From: Bacillota bacterium
Lineage (GTDB): Bacteria; Bacillota; Sulfobacillia; JACIYH01
DNA length: 53,207 bases
Assembly: GCA_014360055.1 (NCBI GenBank)
Contig: JACIYH010000009.1
Span: 1-53,207, forward strand
Reading direction: 5' to 3'
Part shown: positions 27,130 to 35,151 of the stretch, one piece after another
Layout: each line of letters starts with the position of its first letter
How positions within the stretch are numbered: the first letter of the stretch is position 1
Program-made: the position numbers and the translations under genes
The notes under the pieces: model-generated
Database searches by the model: none
Seen by the model: the letters and a program-made list of their open reading frames with translations, nothing else
What the model was told of the DNA's origin: nothing

Positions 27130-27849
27130 TCACAGGAAGCCGGCCTCCCGCAACCGCTCCAGCGTGAGGCCGCGCTCTGGGGTCGTGCCCTGCCCGCCTG
27201 GCCGTACTCCCGCTCTGGCCTCCCGGGTGCGGGCTCCGCCCTCCCCCGGCGCCGGGGCGGTCCCCGCGTCGAGCAGGTGCTTCACGTAGCGGGCGACCAC
27301 GTCCACCTCCAGGTTCACCACGTCCCCGGGACGCCGCCTCGCCAGGTTGGTGACCGCCAGCGTGTGGGGGATCAGGGAGGTCCGGAAGTGCCCCCCCACC
27401 GAGTCGACGATGGTCAGGCTCACGCCGTCCACCGCCACCGAACCGCGGGGAGCCAGGTAGGGCGCCAGTTCGGCAGGGGCAGCGACCTCCATGATGATCG
27501 CCTCACCCTCCGGCCGCAGCGAGATCACGGTGCCGGTGGCATCCACGTGACCGGTAACCAGGTGGCCACCCAGCCGTCCCCCCAGGGGCAACGCCCGCTC
27601 CAGGTTGACCGGGTCACCGGGAGCCAACCCACCCAGATTGGTGCGCCGCAGGGTCTCGGGCATGACCTGAGCCACGAACCCGTCCCCGCCTGCGCGCACC
27701 ACGGTCAGGCAGACCCCGTTGACCGCCACGCTCTCGCCGGGGCGCAGGTCCTCCCCCACCCGCCGGCAGGATATGTCCAGCTCCGCACCCCCGGAGGATC
27801 GGCGCAGCGACCGCAGCCGGCCCACTTCCTCTACGATCCCGGTGAACAC
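27130..27849 (-). CDS. ribE: Riboflavin synthase, alpha chain
   Basis: This 239-residue enzyme dismutates two lumazine molecules into riboflavin. It has two lumazine-binding repeats, beginning [11 protein letters not shown] and, near residue 98, [12 protein letters not shown], with [11 protein letters not shown] and [11 protein letters not shown] in the two halves. GTG 27849 follows GGAGGT closely. After the usual end (about residue 205, [11 protein letters not shown]) there is a Gly/Pro/Arg-rich tail of about 35 residues, which resembles the low-complexity extensions in other genes here. It lies 35 bp after ribD. Confidence 0.95.
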   Translation of the reverse strand: MFTGIVEEVGRLRSLRRSSGGAELDISCRRVGEDLRPGESVAVNGVCLTVVRAGGDGFVAQVMPETLRRTNLGGLAPGDPVNLERALPLGGRLGGHLVTGHVDATGTVISLRPEGEAIIMEVAAPAELAPYLAPRGSVAVDGVSLTIVDSVGGHFRTSLIPHTLAVTNLARRRPGDVVNLEVDVVARYVKHLLDAGTAPAPGEGGARTREARAGVRPGGQGTTPERGLTLERLREAGFL

Positions 27850-27884
27850 CGCGACCTCCCCCTCCTGCCTGACACGGTCGCCGC

Positions 27885-29012
27885 CTAAGCCACTGGCGTC
27901 GCTGCCGCGGCCGCCCAAGTTGCCCCCGCTGTGGCCCCGTTGGCAACGTAGGCGGTGACCAGGATGTCCTCGCCCACCCGTTCCACCCTCACATCCCGCA
28001 AGCGGCGGGCATCCCCCAGGCGTGCCACGCCTTCTCCCCCCAGCGGCGAGGGCGCTCGGGCACCGCCCACCAGCAGGGGAGCCAGGAAGAACATGATCTT
28101 ATCCACCCACCCTCCCGCCACCAGCGAGGCAGCCAGGGTGGGACCCCCCTCCAGCAGGACGGAGGTGATCTCCCTCTCTCCCAGGGCTCGGAGCAACGCC
28201 TCCGGGTCGACCCGGCCCCCGCTGGACGCGACTTCCATTACCTCCACCCCGGGAATGGCTTCCAGGGCGGCCCTGGTTTCCCCCGGCATGGCCGCCGTGG
28301 TGGTCACCAGGGTACGCGCCCGTGACCCGGAATGGAGCAGGCGGGCGTTGAGAGGGAGACGCCCCCGGCTGTCCACCACCACCCGCACCGGGTCCCGACC
28401 GCCTTCCAGCCGACAGGTAAGCAGGGGATCGTCCGCCAGCACGGTTCCCACCCCCACCATGACGGCGTCGTACCGGTCCCGCAGGCGGTGCACCAGCCCC
28501 CGCGACTCCTCCCCGCTGATCCAGCGGGAATCGCCCCCGGCGGTGGCCACCTTGCCGTCCAGGCTGAGGGCGGCCTTGTAGGTCACGAAGGGGACCCCGG
28601 TGGTGATGTACTTGCAGAAGGCTTCGTTGAGGCGGCGGGCTTCCTCCTCGCGGCACCCCACCCGCACCTCGACCCCCGCCCGCCGCAACTCCTCCACGCC
28701 CCCACCGGCCACCCGCGGGTTGGGGTCGAGCATGGCCACCACCACCCGCGTCACCCCGGCCCCGATCACCTCGCGCGTGCACGGTGGAGTACGTCCGTAG
28801 TGGCAGCACGGCTCCAGGGTCACGTACAGGGTGGCACCGCGGGCGGCTTCCCCCGCCTGGCGTAACGCCACCACTTCCGCGTGGGGCTGGCCGGCCGCAG
28901 CGTGGTAGCCCTCGCCCACCACCCGGCCGTCCCTGACCACCACGGCCCCCACCATGGGGTTGGGGCTGGTCCGCCCCGCCGCCCGCTCCGCCAGGGCCAG
29001 GGCCCTGTCCAT
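27885..29012 (-). CDS. ribD: Diaminohydroxyphosphoribosylaminopyrimidine deaminase / reductase
   Basis: The 375-residue bifunctional enzyme performs the second and third steps from GTP to riboflavin. The deaminase domain (1-145) has zinc motifs GQPHAEVVAL and LEPCCHYGRTPPC. The reductase domain (150-360) has VTYKAALSLDGKVAT, SRWISGEESR, VGVGTVLADDP and VLLEGGPTLA. ATG 29012 lacks a strong ribosome binding site; the same frame is open further upstream without a better start. A short Ala-rich tail ends the protein. It is the first operon gene, 276 bases downstream of the FMN riboswitch. Confidence 0.94.
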   Translation of the reverse strand: MDRALALAERAAGRTSPNPMVGAVVVRDGRVVGEGYHAAAGQPHAEVVALRQAGEAARGATLYVTLEPCCHYGRTPPCTREVIGAGVTRVVVAMLDPNPRVAGGGVEELRRAGVEVRVGCREEEARRLNEAFCKYITTGVPFVTYKAALSLDGKVATAGGDSRWISGEESRGLVHRLRDRYDAVMVGVGTVLADDPLLTCRLEGGRDPVRVVVDSRGRLPLNARLLHSGSRARTLVTTTAAMPGETRAALEAIPGVEVMEVASSGGRVDPEALLRALGEREITSVLLEGGPTLAASLVAGGWVDKIMFFLAPLLVGGARAPSPLGGEGVARLGDARRLRDVRVERVGEDILVTAYVANGATAGATWAAAAATPVA

Positions 29013-29080
29013 GAACCGCTCGTCTATGGCTGTCCATCCGGGTTCCGTATGCGATCTCCCCTCTGCCTCTGGGACACCCT

Positions 29081-29180
29081 CGCGGTCATCCCGCGCCCCG
29101 GGTTCCGGACCACCCCCGCGCGGGCGCCCCCGCGGTCATCCCGCGCCACGGGTTCGGGGTGCCCCCCGGAAGCGCCCCCC
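29081..29180. repeat. 50-bp GC-rich tandem duplication in the ribD leader
   Basis: Two imperfect 50-bp copies start at 29081 and 29131, each beginning CGCGGTCATCCCGCGCC. They lie between the riboswitch and the ribD start, so they lengthen the transcribed leader. The rest of 29013-29287 holds no gene. A strong hairpin at 29230-29251 (CCCCGGGC / GCCCGGGG) follows the aptamer. Confidence 0.65.
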
Positions 29181-29229
29181 GCGGGCCAGCCGGCCCATGC
29201 CGGGCCGACCTTGCCGGCGCAGCAAGATG

Positions 29230-29251
29230 CCCCGGGCAACCGGGCCCGGGG
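29230..29251 (-). promoter_or_regulatory. GC hairpin downstream of the FMN aptamer (possible expression platform)
   Basis: CCCCGGGC and GCCCGGGG form a perfect 8-bp stem with a 6-base loop, 37 bases after the aptamer on the minus strand. No T-tract follows, so if it terminates transcription it is not a classical intrinsic terminator. It may be part of the riboswitch's switching structure. Confidence 0.4.
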
Positions 29252-29287
29252 CAGGTGACACACAAGGCTTCCCGCGTGGCGGAATGC

Positions 29288-29485
29288 GCCTTCTCCCATC
29301 CAGACTGTACTGTCGGCCCCGGAATTCCACCGGATCGGCCACGGGCGGGTGCCGTGGTTCGCGGGCTCTCACCGCCGGTCAGGAATCGAAGGATGCCGGA
29401 GTCGCTCTACCCAGAGCAACCGGTGGAGCCGGCCTGCCGGACGTGTCAGCCGACCCGGCCATCCCTCTCACCTTGCCCCGAAGGC
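29288..29485 (-). promoter_or_regulatory. FMN riboswitch (RFN element) of the rib operon
   Basis: The minus strand shows the diagnostic RFN pattern: GCCTTCGGGGCAAGGTGAGA at the 5' side, GACCGGCGGTGAGAGCCCGC in the centre, then CCGGTGGAATTCCGGGGCCG and ACAGTACAGTCTGGATGGG, closed by GAAGGC pairing with the initial GCCTTC. On binding FMN it is expected to reduce rib operon expression. It is fully conserved and about 198 nucleotides long. Confidence 0.95.
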
Positions 29486-29505
29486 CCCTGATTTGTTTCA
29501 ACCCA

Positions 29506-29534
29506 ATTGTAACGACTCGAGTCCCCGCGCGCAA
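29506..29534 (-). promoter_or_regulatory. Predicted promoter of the rib operon
   Basis: A -35 TTGCGC (29529-29534) and -10 TACAAT (29506-29511) are separated by 17 bases. The start near 29499 would place the riboswitch about 14 bases into the transcript. Confidence 0.5.
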
Positions 29535-29561
29535 TCCCCGCCCCTTGGGACTTGCCCCTTG

Positions 29562-29657
29562 GGGCACCCCGGTGCGGCGGACCGCCGGGGTGTGGGCGCC
29601 CCAGTCGGGGCGGCGATCCGGGTGTGGGCACCCCGGTGCGGCGGGCCACCGCGGTGG
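29562..29657. repeat. GC-rich tandem repeat, 32-bp unit, three copies
   Basis: Copies start at 29562, 29594 and 29626, each exactly 32 bp and beginning GGGC[A/G]CCCC. The first and third are most alike. The 276-base gap 29486-29761 holds this repeat and the rib promoter, but no gene. Confidence 0.8.
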
Positions 29658-29761
29658 CCTGCGCGCTGGCAAAGCGCACACCCCTCGGTTTCCTCGACGA
29701 GCCCACGCGCTGTCGAGACCTCATACGGGCTCCGCGAGGCGGGCGACCTCCTCGGCCACCA

Positions 29762-30206
29762 TTAGTGCTGCCGTCCATCTGTTGAACGTTGCACGAAATC
29801 TGCAACCTCGCGGATGAACCGCTCCAGGTCGGGGAGGCCGCTCTCCATGATGCCATACAGCTCTTCGTCTGATACATCGTGGTATAAATGAACCAACCTC
29901 TTTCGATACCCGGCCATCTGCACGAGGACCTCCGACAGCGACTTACTGACCACGCCGCGGTCGCCGAGTCCCCGAACTATTGACTTGTATTCGCCCGCAA
30001 GGCTCACGCCGCCAGTTTTCGCGAGGATGTGCCGCCCTATGTCGAAGACCGCCTCCAGCGACCGCCGTAGATAGCTCTCCGCGGCGGCTGGCTTGTCCGG
30101 ATCGGCGAGAAACTCGTCGCGCGGCAGCCTCCTGAATAAGCTTCATGCGAGCGACATAGCTGCCCAGCATGTCCAGCTTTTCCATCACTCTTCTGGTGTC
30201 GATCAC
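29762..30206 (-). pseudogene. HepT-like HEPN toxin (DUF86), frameshifted
   Basis: Two frames join into one HEPN protein of about 147 residues. The first begins at GTG 30206 (IDTRRVMEKLDMLGSYVARM, then KLIQEAA). The second continues with DEFLADPDKPAAAESYLRRS, LEAVFDIGRHILAKTGG and, from 30007, VSLAGEYKSIVRGLGDRGVV. The RNase motif R-x4-H-x-Y is intact in RKRLVHLYHDV. One base is gained or lost in the CGCGCG run near 30117-30122. HepT toxins cleave RNA and are silenced by MntA-type nucleotidyltransferases; here the mntA gene overlaps it by 4 bp (GTGA). Either the toxin is inactivated, or the frameshift is an assembly error in a slippery run. Confidence 0.8.
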
Positions 30207-30733
30207 ACCCTCGCCTCGCCCTCTCCTTCTCTCAAGATCGGGTACTCTGGGCGCGTCGCCAGGTCAGCGGTCCTCTCGCGGAGGTAGGTTTCCAGCACAT
30301 AACGGAAATCGGCGGCTTTCCTGGCGACCATCTCTTCGTAGTCGTTGCGAACGTCCGCCGACGCCTCGTACACGCATATCCCTCTGACAGCCTCGAACTG
30401 GAACACCGAATGGTTCTCCTGAAGCAGGACGAGGTCGAGTTCATACGGGGCAAAGAGGTCAGCCATTGAGCCGTAAAGCCTAGAGTGCAAGAGGTGAAGC
30501 TGGCGGGCTCGCGCCAGGTGGTCGAAGTCAAGCAGGACCACGCCCACGTCTATGTCTGCTAAGGTATCCTCGATGTGCACTCGCCCGCCGAGCAGCATCT
30601 GGTAGGCGTTCTCGGCCTGCGACCCGAAGACGTAGCAGAGGGCTACCCCGTTCCTCTCGCATATATGCCTCAGCGTCTCAATCTTATCCGCCCCTACGAG
30701 TAAAGACCGTGACTGACCGCTCATCCCTGGCAC
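30203..30733 (-). CDS. MntA-like nucleotidyltransferase antitoxin
   Basis: This minimal nucleotidyltransferase-fold protein has 176 residues. The catalytic pattern is CYVFGSQAENAY, then DIDVGV, with a third Asp in ELDLVLL. About ten extra residues lie between GS and DID compared with the classic spacing. In type VII toxin-antitoxin systems MntA transfers AMP to a tyrosine beside the HepT active site. The gene starts at GTG 30733 with GGAGGAAGGAG 6 bases upstream and overlaps the HepT start, the usual operon layout. The C-terminal part (DVRNDYEEMVARKAADF) is typical for partners of DUF86. Confidence 0.85.
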   Translation of the reverse strand: MPGMSGQSRSLLVGADKIETLRHICERNGVALCYVFGSQAENAYQMLLGGRVHIEDTLADIDVGVVLLDFDHLARARQLHLLHSRLYGSMADLFAPYELDLVLLQENHSVFQFEAVRGICVYEASADVRNDYEEMVARKAADFRYVLETYLRERTADLATRPEYPILREGEGEARV

Positions 30734-30796
30734 AGTCGGCTCCTTCCTCCAAGAATGTGCGAAGCTAGACGCTGCGTGAACCTCGCCACTGAAGCT

Positions 30797-30805
30797 ATTA
30801 TACCA
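30797..30805 (-). promoter_or_regulatory. Extended -10 promoter of the mntA-hepT pair
   Basis: The minus strand reads TGGTATAAT, a perfect -10 TATAAT with an upstream TG extension. No good -35 lies at 16-18 bases. The start would be near 30790, about 57 bases before mntA. Confidence 0.5.
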
Positions 30806-30951
30806 CGGCTGGTGAAGCCTACCACCCGATACCTACCTGCCACCGCCTGCGACCGTCGGCCAGCCACCCACCTGCAGCCGAAACGGGAGACGAGGTTTGC
30901 GGATGAAGCCGCCGGCGGACAGGGCTTGAAACTGCTTGGCGCCGGTAGCCG

Positions 30952-31338
30952 CTAGCGGGGCCGGTCGGGGGCGGCTATGCTGCAGGCCCTGGTGCCCCGC
31001 GGCACCACGCAAATGAATTCGATGGCGTGGTCGGCGGCGGCGCGGAACTGGTGCATCTCCCCCGGGGGAACGAAGACCACGCTGCCCGGCTCGAGCAGCA
31101 TATCCCCTGACTCGCTCCGGGCGAAGCCGCGCCCCGCCACCACGAACACCTCATGCTCCCAGGGGTGCTGGTGCCACTCGGTGTTCATCCCCTCGTCCAG
31201 GTGGAAGAGGCGCATCTCGAAGTTGGGTGCGCCCTGCTCTTCCGATATCACCCACCGTACCGTGGCCCGCCGGCCACCGGGGGTCTCGCCCTGCACGATG
31301 CTGCTCTCGGGAACCCGGGACACATGCGTCACATACAC
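30952..31338 (-). CDS. Cupin-domain protein
   Basis: This small single-domain cupin has 128 residues. The two cupin motifs are visible: HLDEGMNTEWHQHPWEHEVF (metal-type His/His/Glu) and PPGEMHQFRA (His). All the usual metal ligands are present. GTG 31338 lies about 10 bases after GGAG. Such proteins often bind or isomerise small molecules, or act as sensors. The function cannot be told from sequence. It follows the nucleotidyltransferase gene by 28 bp and may be co-transcribed with it. Confidence 0.8.
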   Translation of the reverse strand: MYVTHVSRVPESSIVQGETPGGRRATVRWVISEEQGAPNFEMRLFHLDEGMNTEWHQHPWEHEVFVVAGRGFARSESGDMLLEPGSVVFVPPGEMHQFRAAADHAIEFICVVPRGTRACSIAAPDRPR

Positions 31339-31366
31339 CGCTCACCATCTCCTCTATCCTCCAGCT

Positions 31367-31747
31367 TCATAGGCGCACTCCCTCTTTCAAGGCACAATCC
31401 ACGAGCGGAGGACTGGCGTCCTCCGAACACACAAGGCTCACCACGAAGGGGGCTGCGACACGCTCCGCACTAAGATAAGCGTCCCAGTAGGACCCGCTCA
31501 GACCCTCCACCAGCAGATCGATATCGGATCCTTCCCGGAAATCGCCACGGGCGAGAGAGCCGTACAGAATCACCTGCCGTGCGCCATACCTCTCCTTTAA
31601 TATGTCAGCCACCAGACGGGCCTTTTCTCTCGCCCGTTCCCTCAGGGCTTCCGCCCGCTTCTGCTCCAGGTCGGCAAGCCTTGCGGCGATCGCTTGGGGA
31701 TCTATTCGTTGCGTTGCTGCACTCCTGTCACCGCCCGCCCCGACCAT
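31367..31747 (-). CDS. Minimal nucleotidyltransferase-domain protein
   Basis: The protein has 126 residues. A helical N-terminus (ADLEQKRAEALRERAREKAR) precedes the pol-beta-like motif VILYGSLARGDFREGSDIDL. The third strand, where a catalytic Asp is usual (VDLV), reads VVSLVCSEDASPP, so one metal ligand appears replaced. The C-terminal KEGVRL is typical of the family. No HEPN partner is adjacent, unlike the MntA gene 634 bp downstream. It may be an orphan antitoxin-like or degenerate nucleotidyltransferase. Confidence 0.75.
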   Translation of the reverse strand: MVGAGGDRSAATQRIDPQAIAARLADLEQKRAEALRERAREKARLVADILKERYGARQVILYGSLARGDFREGSDIDLLVEGLSGSYWDAYLSAERVAAPFVVSLVCSEDASPPLVDCALKEGVRL

Positions 31748-31844
31748 CCCCCTTCCTGGTCACCGGGAGTCACTGCCCCTCTCAGCGCAGCCTCCGGGTC
31801 TGCCTGTGTACCTGGCCCATCAGGGCAATCACCTATGCACCCCG

Positions 31845-31873
31845 ATTCTACCCAACGCTCCGGCACCACACAA
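31845..31873 (-). promoter_or_regulatory. Predicted promoter of the nucleotidyltransferase-cupin unit
   Basis: A -35 TTGTGT (31868-31873) and -10 TAGAAT (31845-31850) are 17 bases apart on the minus strand. It lies in the 350-base gap 31748-32097, in which I see no gene; short frames there have no family features. Confidence 0.4.
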
Positions 31874-32097
31874 CGGGTCCCATCAGCCCGACCCGCTTGA
31901 CAGGGCTGATCTGACGCGCAGTTCCGCCTTCGCCGTGACGACGGTTGAGGGCCGGCGCCCTCGCCGACCCTCCAGGAGCAACCGCACAATCTTCCGCTGG
32001 GGAGCGCACACACCCACCGGACGGGCCAACGCGCCGCGCCCGGAGGCACCCCACCTCCTTCACGGAGGCCACCATCACGGCTTCTACGGAGCAGTAG

Positions 32098-32205
32098 TCA
32101 CGCCTTCTTCACGAAGGTGTCCTTGCCGTTACACTGCGGGCACTTCTTGGGCTTACAACGCGCTTCCTTCTCAAATCCACACGACGAGCAACGCCACACC
32201 GCCAT
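32098..32205 (-). CDS. RCKP-type rubredoxin-like microprotein (35 residues)
   Basis: This very short gene has a strong AAGGAGGT ribosome binding site (32213-32220) 7 bases before ATG 32205. The protein has two cysteine pairs: WRCSSCGFEKEARCKP, then KKCPQCNGKDTFVKKA. This is the whole of an RCKP-type rubredoxin-like zinc-ribbon, a small metal-binding fold found free-standing in many anaerobes. It binds iron or zinc through four or five cysteines. Its role is unknown; electron transfer or stress protection are possibilities. It is too short for usual gene callers. Confidence 0.85.
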   Translation of the reverse strand: MAVWRCSSCGFEKEARCKPKKCPQCNGKDTFVKKA

Positions 32206-32230
32206 TTCAGCCACCTCCTTCCTGGGCATC

Positions 32231-32259
32231 ATTCTACATCGTAATCATTCCTAAGACAA
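32231..32259 (-). promoter_or_regulatory. Predicted promoter of the RCKP microprotein gene
   Basis: A -35 TTGTCT (32254-32259) and -10 TAGAAT (32231-32236) are separated by exactly 17 bases, placing the start near 32225, just before the ribosome binding site. Confidence 0.6.
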
Positions 32260-32392
32260 GCCCCCATCGACCCACCGTCGCCTCGGCACCAACGGGGGAC
32301 AGGCCCGTAGGCGTGACCGGGACGCCGACCGGGAGGTCGGCTGCGAGGGAAACTCACCGGATTGCCGAAGCTAAATGCGGGGAGGGGTACAG

Positions 32393-34168
32393 GTGCCCTT
32401 CGATGCCCTGGTCATGGCTGCGGTGAGGCGTGAAATCGAGGAGGTACTGCCGGCGCGGGTGGACAGGGTTTACACCGTTGCGCGGCGGCACCAGACGCCA
32501 TCGGAGGTGGCGCTGGTCCTCTTCCGACCGGGAGTCCGCACACAGGTCCTGGTTTCCCTGCACCCCCGCTTCGCCCGCGTGCACCTGAGCTACCGGGAGC
32601 AGCCTGCTGCAGCTCCCACGCCCTTCGTGCAGGTTCTGCGCAAGCACCTTGAGGGTGCTCACCTGGTGGCTGCAGAGCAGCTAGATCGAGACCGCGTGCT
32701 CATCCTCCATTTCCGCACCGCCCTCGGTACCAACCCCCGCCTGGCGGTAGAAATCATGGGGCCGGGATCGAACCTCGTCCTGATCGACGGCGAAGGCCGT
32801 ATTGTCGACGCCTGGCGGCAGGAGGGGCCGCGCCCGGACCGCACGCGGCGTATCCTGCTCCCGGGCGTTCCCTACGAGCCCCCAGCGCCTCCGGCCTCGG
32901 GGGCATGGGGCCCTTTCTCGGCCCGCGAGATCGCCGCCCGCGTGGGCTCCACCTCCGACCACCAGGACCCGCCAGGCGGCGCTACCCGCGGGGCCAGCGA
33001 GGTGGCCGATGGGTTGTGGGAGGAGGCCGGGGTCCGTCCCCGGCCGGTGGTGATCACCGACGCAGACGGTCGGCCGCGAGACTACTGGTGCCTGGTGCCG
33101 GTAGCCCACGGGCCGGTCGCCCGCGAATACCCCACCATGAGTCGCCTGCTGGACGACTTCTACGAGGACGTGCAGGCCGGCGAGGAATTGAGCGCGTGGG
33201 GGGATCGCCTGGGCCGCATCCTGTCCCGCCAGCGCGAACGGCAGGCGCGGCTGGTGGAATCCCTGCGGGAGGATCTGGAGCGCGCACGGGCGGCGCTCCG
33301 CTACCGGACCTGGGGGGAACTCCTGCTGGCGCAGGCCGCCCACCTGCCCGCCGGACACGACCGGATCGAGGTGACCGACTACTACCAGGAAGAGCCGCGG
33401 CCGCTGGAGATCCCGCTCGACCCCGCCCTTTCCGCCCGCCAGAATGCACAGGAGTACTTCCGCCGGTACACCAAAGCACGCCGGTCTCTGGAACCCCTCA
33501 AGATGCGGCTCGACTCGGAAAGCACCCGCCTGGCCTACCTGGAGCAGTTAGAAGAGGGACTGGGCCGCGCCGCCGACCGCGATACCCTGGAGGTCCTCGA
33601 GCAGGAGATGCTCAGCGCGGGGATACTCTCGGTGGAGCAAGGCGACCGTGCGGCAGGCACCCACGCCGCAGCGCGCACGGGGGCCCACCTTGCAGCGGGT
33701 AGCCAGCGGGGCGGCGTGGCACGTGCGGGGGATCGGCGCGGGGCGCATGGCGGGACCGGGGCCCGGACGCCGCGCCCGGTAGCCGCCCACCGGGTCCTGC
33801 GCTTTTCCCTGCCCGGAGGAGAAGAGGTCATCGTGGGCACGGGGGCGGAGGCGAACGACTTCGTGACCTTCGTCCTCGGCCGCCCGGATGACATCTGGAT
33901 GCACGCCCGGGGGGTGCCGGGAAGCCACGTCCTCCTGCGCCCCCTGCCCGGCCGCGCGGCCAGCCCGGAGGCTATGGTGCGGGCAGCGTCGGTGGCCGCC
34001 TACTTCAGCCACCTCCGGCGGTCCGCCAAAGCGGAGGTCGACTGGACCCTGCGCAAACACGTGCGCCGCAGGCCCGGGGGAGGACCGGGCCAGGTGCTCT
34101 ACCGGGAGGAGCACACACTGCTGGTAGAACCGGCCCCGCCGCCCCGTCCGGAGGCATCGCGGGGTTAG
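32393..34168 (+). CDS. rqcH: NFACT/RqcH-family protein (Rqc2 homologue, FbpA-like)
   Basis: The protein has about 591 residues. The NFACT-N domain (MPFDALVMAAVRREIEEVL, LPARVDRVY) is followed by coiled segments with the central ADEYF-like block (ARQNAQEYFRRYTKARRS). The NFACT-R domain ends the protein (GAEANDFVTFVLGRPDDIW, MHARGVPGSHVLLRP, SAKAEVDWT). Bacterial RqcH binds stalled 50S-peptidyl-tRNA and directs C-terminal alanine tailing. GTG 32393 is chosen: GGGGAGGGG lies 6 bases before it, and MPFD is the normal start. A Gly/Ala/Arg-rich insert (about residues 421-463) separates coil and NFACT-R. Confidence 0.9.
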   Translation: MPFDALVMAAVRREIEEVLPARVDRVYTVARRHQTPSEVALVLFRPGVRTQVLVSLHPRFARVHLSYREQPAAAPTPFVQVLRKHLEGAHLVAAEQLDRDRVLILHFRTALGTNPRLAVEIMGPGSNLVLIDGEGRIVDAWRQEGPRPDRTRRILLPGVPYEPPAPPASGAWGPFSAREIAARVGSTSDHQDPPGGATRGASEVADGLWEEAGVRPRPVVITDADGRPRDYWCLVPVAHGPVAREYPTMSRLLDDFYEDVQAGEELSAWGDRLGRILSRQRERQARLVESLREDLERARAALRYRTWGELLLAQAAHLPAGHDRIEVTDYYQEEPRPLEIPLDPALSARQNAQEYFRRYTKARRSLEPLKMRLDSESTRLAYLEQLEEGLGRAADRDTLEVLEQEMLSAGILSVEQGDRAAGTHAAARTGAHLAAGSQRGGVARAGDRRGAHGGTGARTPRPVAAHRVLRFSLPGGEEVIVGTGAEANDFVTFVLGRPDDIWMHARGVPGSHVLLRPLPGRAASPEAMVRAASVAAYFSHLRRSAKAEVDWTLRKHVRRRPGGGPGQVLYREEHTLLVEPAPPPRPEASRG

Positions 34169-34277
34169 CACGCCGCAGGGCGCACGCATTCCCCCGCCCG
34201 CGGGCACCGCCAGCAGCACGCGACCGCTGCCCCGCGCGTGGCGGGTCTCCCGGTAGCAGCCCATAGTGCGGGGCCGA

Positions 34278-35135
34278 TCAGGAAGGCTGGTGGGGGCGGG
34301 CCCGGACGAGGCGCTGCTCCAGCCACTGCCGCAGCCGGCCCAGGGGTTCCTCTTTCGCCTCTTCGTTGAAAAGCTCGTGGAAGTAGCCCGGGTAGATATG
34401 CATCTCCTTGTCACGGGTCCCCAGACGCACGAAAACGTTCTCGGCCACGGGAACGGACACCAGGCCGTCGTCTCCAGCCAGCAGGAGCAGGCAGGGGGCG
34501 TCAAGCTGCACGGCCCGCCGGGACACGCGCTCCATGGCGGAAAGCATCTCCGCGTATAGGCGGGCGCTCACCCGGTCGGTCACCAGGGGATCGCGCCGGT
34601 ACCTCTCCACCACCTCGGCGTCGTGGGAAAGCAGGGCGGGGTCAATGCCGTTCGGCATGGAGAACCTGGGGAGGAACCGGGACAGGAGCATACCGGCATT
34701 GTGCTTCCAGCGGGGCACCTGCAGGGCCAGGCCCAGGCAGGGGCTGGACAGGACCAGCCCGGCCAGGCGCCCCGGCCGGCAGATGGCATAGTGGAGGGCG
34801 ATCAGCCCGCCGAAGCTGTGCCCGAGCAGGAACAGGGGGAGTTCGCCCTCCTGGGAGCGCACCTGATCGAGGAAGCGGTCGAGGTCCTCCATGTAGTCCC
34901 AGAAGGAATCCACGTGCCCCCTCTGTCCCGTCGAGCGGCCGAAGCCCCGCAGGTCGTGGGCCCAGATGGACAGGGGCAGGCCTTCAAGGGCGTCAACCAC
35001 GTTCTGATAGCGGCCGCTGTGTTCCCCCAGGCCGTGCACCACCAGCAGGACGGCCCGGGGCCGGGAGGTCCGCCAGCATTGCCAGAACAGCTCCGCTTCA
35101 CGGGCACCCGCTACGGAACCCGTCCCGTGCTCCAC
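34278..35135 (-). CDS. Alpha/beta hydrolase, monoglyceride-lipase-like
   Basis: The 285-residue hydrolase has VVHGLGEHSGRYQNVVDAL near the N-terminus, as in monoacylglycerol lipases and lysophospholipases. The nucleophile serine is in LLGHSFGGLIAL, the Asp in LAGDDGLVSV, and the His in PGYFHELFNE. It probably hydrolyses monoacylglycerols or lysolipids in the cytoplasm. It sits 16 bp downstream of pyrE and may be read through from the pyrimidine operon, though the function is unrelated. Confidence 0.88.
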   Translation of the reverse strand: MEHGTGSVAGAREAELFWQCWRTSRPRAVLLVVHGLGEHSGRYQNVVDALEGLPLSIWAHDLRGFGRSTGQRGHVDSFWDYMEDLDRFLDQVRSQEGELPLFLLGHSFGGLIALHYAICRPGRLAGLVLSSPCLGLALQVPRWKHNAGMLLSRFLPRFSMPNGIDPALLSHDAEVVERYRRDPLVTDRVSARLYAEMLSAMERVSRRAVQLDAPCLLLLAGDDGLVSVPVAENVFVRLGTRDKEMHIYPGYFHELFNEEAKEEPLGRLRQWLEQRLVRARPHQPS

Positions 35136-35151
35136 GTGCCATCACTCCTCT

